A stretch of DNA of 10,038 nucleotides from Clarireedia homoeocarpa (Eukaryota > Ascomycota > Leotiomycetes > Helotiales > Rutstroemiaceae). Every line of letters begins with the position of its first letter. The stretch's first letter is position 1. Of this stretch, positions 9,721 through 10,038 are shown piece after piece. Below the pieces are notes generated by a model, which was given only the letters and a program-made list of their open reading frames with translations, ran no database searches and had not been told where the DNA came from. Location: NCBI GenBank assembly GCA_001465935.1, contig LNKV01000170.1, positions 5,713-15,750 of the forward strand. Reading direction: 5' to 3'. A program made the position numbers and the translations under genes.

Positions 9721-10038
9721 CGTACGGTTATCGAAAACGATCCGATCTTTCGCTATAACGACTAATTACGGTACGGCGGTTCGAATAAAGCAATCGGCTT
9801 TGTTGTACGACCCGGCGCCACCGAGTTATCGTCGTCGGCGTCGAAAAGTGAGGTTTTTACCCTACATCGCGATTTTTCACCGACTTTTTCGAAAACACAA
9901 AAACCATCAAAAACAATTAAAAATCTATCAATAAACATATAAAAAATAGTGCCTCTGGGTATATCGGCTTCTGCGGATCCGTTAAACCAAAAATCACTTC
10001 GGTACGACCCTTGGTTCCCGAGATATCGTCGTCGCCGC
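9718..10038 (+). mobile_element. Copy C: 5' leader of a third, nearly unmutated LINE copy, cut by the window edge
   Basis: This is the third head-to-tail copy, starting next to the end of copy B's ORF2. It is the GC-richest stretch in the window, with intact CpG clusters (CGTCGTCGGCGTCG at 9830-9843 and CGTCGTCGCC near the end) and plentiful CpA and TpG. Where A and B differ from it, the change is almost always C-to-T or G-to-A, so C is the closest to the ancestral sequence. The leader carries a near duplicate of 20 bases: 9821-9840 and 10018-10037 differ at two positions. Only the leader is present; gag would begin about 0.2 kb beyond the window if C matches B. Confidence 0.9.
9821..10037 (+). 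repeat. Internal repeat within the leader (best seen in copy C)
   Basis: The 20 bases at 9821-9840 recur at 10018-10037 with two mismatches (CCGAG.TATCGTCGTCG.CG), a spacing of 197. In copy B the corresponding blocks, at about 4947-4966 and 5145-5164, are each followed by the same 14-mer at 4985 and 5171. The leader therefore seems to hold two diverged copies of a unit of about 190 bases. Repeated units in LINE leaders can be promoter modules, but that role is only inferred here. Confidence 0.5.

Noticed and set aside
1..10038. Telomere or subtelomere repeats, as expected if these were telomere-targeted LINEs
   Set aside because: No tandem TTAGGG or CCCTAA units occur at either junction or at the window ends.

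Overview
The window is a block of heavily mutated, AT-rich transposon sequence, most probably from a filamentous ascomycete (Pezizomycotina) genome that carries out repeat-induced point mutation (RIP). Three tandem copies of one sequence differ almost only by C-to-T and G-to-A transitions. CpA, TpG and CpG are strongly depleted in favour of TpA. Trp and Gln codons of recognisable proteins have become TAA or TAG. No host gene, tRNA, rRNA or CRISPR array is visible. The species cannot be told from the sequence.

Layout. Positions 1-125 hold an inverted fragment of the element's 5' end, clear only for about 60-125, that points out of the window to the left. Positions 126-790 are an AT-rich spacer with no recognised gene except a gag-like scrap at about 683-752. 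Copy A (about 801-4844), copy B (about 4845-9717) and copy C (about 9718 to beyond 10038) are then arranged head to tail on the + strand. The same 5' leader block restarts at 817, 4853 and 9727. Copy B is the only complete unit (about 4.87 kb). Copy A lacks a net 854 bp of its 3' end. Copy C is cut by the window edge, so only its leader is seen.

Each unit is a Tad-like non-LTR retrotransposon (LINE). It has a leader of about 0.55 kb, then a gag-like ORF1 ending in zinc knuckles. ORF2 follows, with an apurinic-type endonuclease and a reverse transcriptase. In a live element the gag protein would bind the RNA, the endonuclease would nick the target, and the reverse transcriptase would copy the RNA at the nick. 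No RNase H domain is seen after the reverse transcriptase. Instead the ORF2 frame runs open across the junction into copy C.

Mutation falls from left to right: copy A is worst, copy B intermediate (its 3' end milder than its middle), and copy C's leader looks nearly unmutated. No ORF in the window can encode a working protein. The open frames of 96 and 74 codons are surviving pieces of two mutated gag genes. The points most worth following up are the head-to-tail arrangement without an A-tail, the open frame across the B/C junction, and whether copy C is an intact source element.
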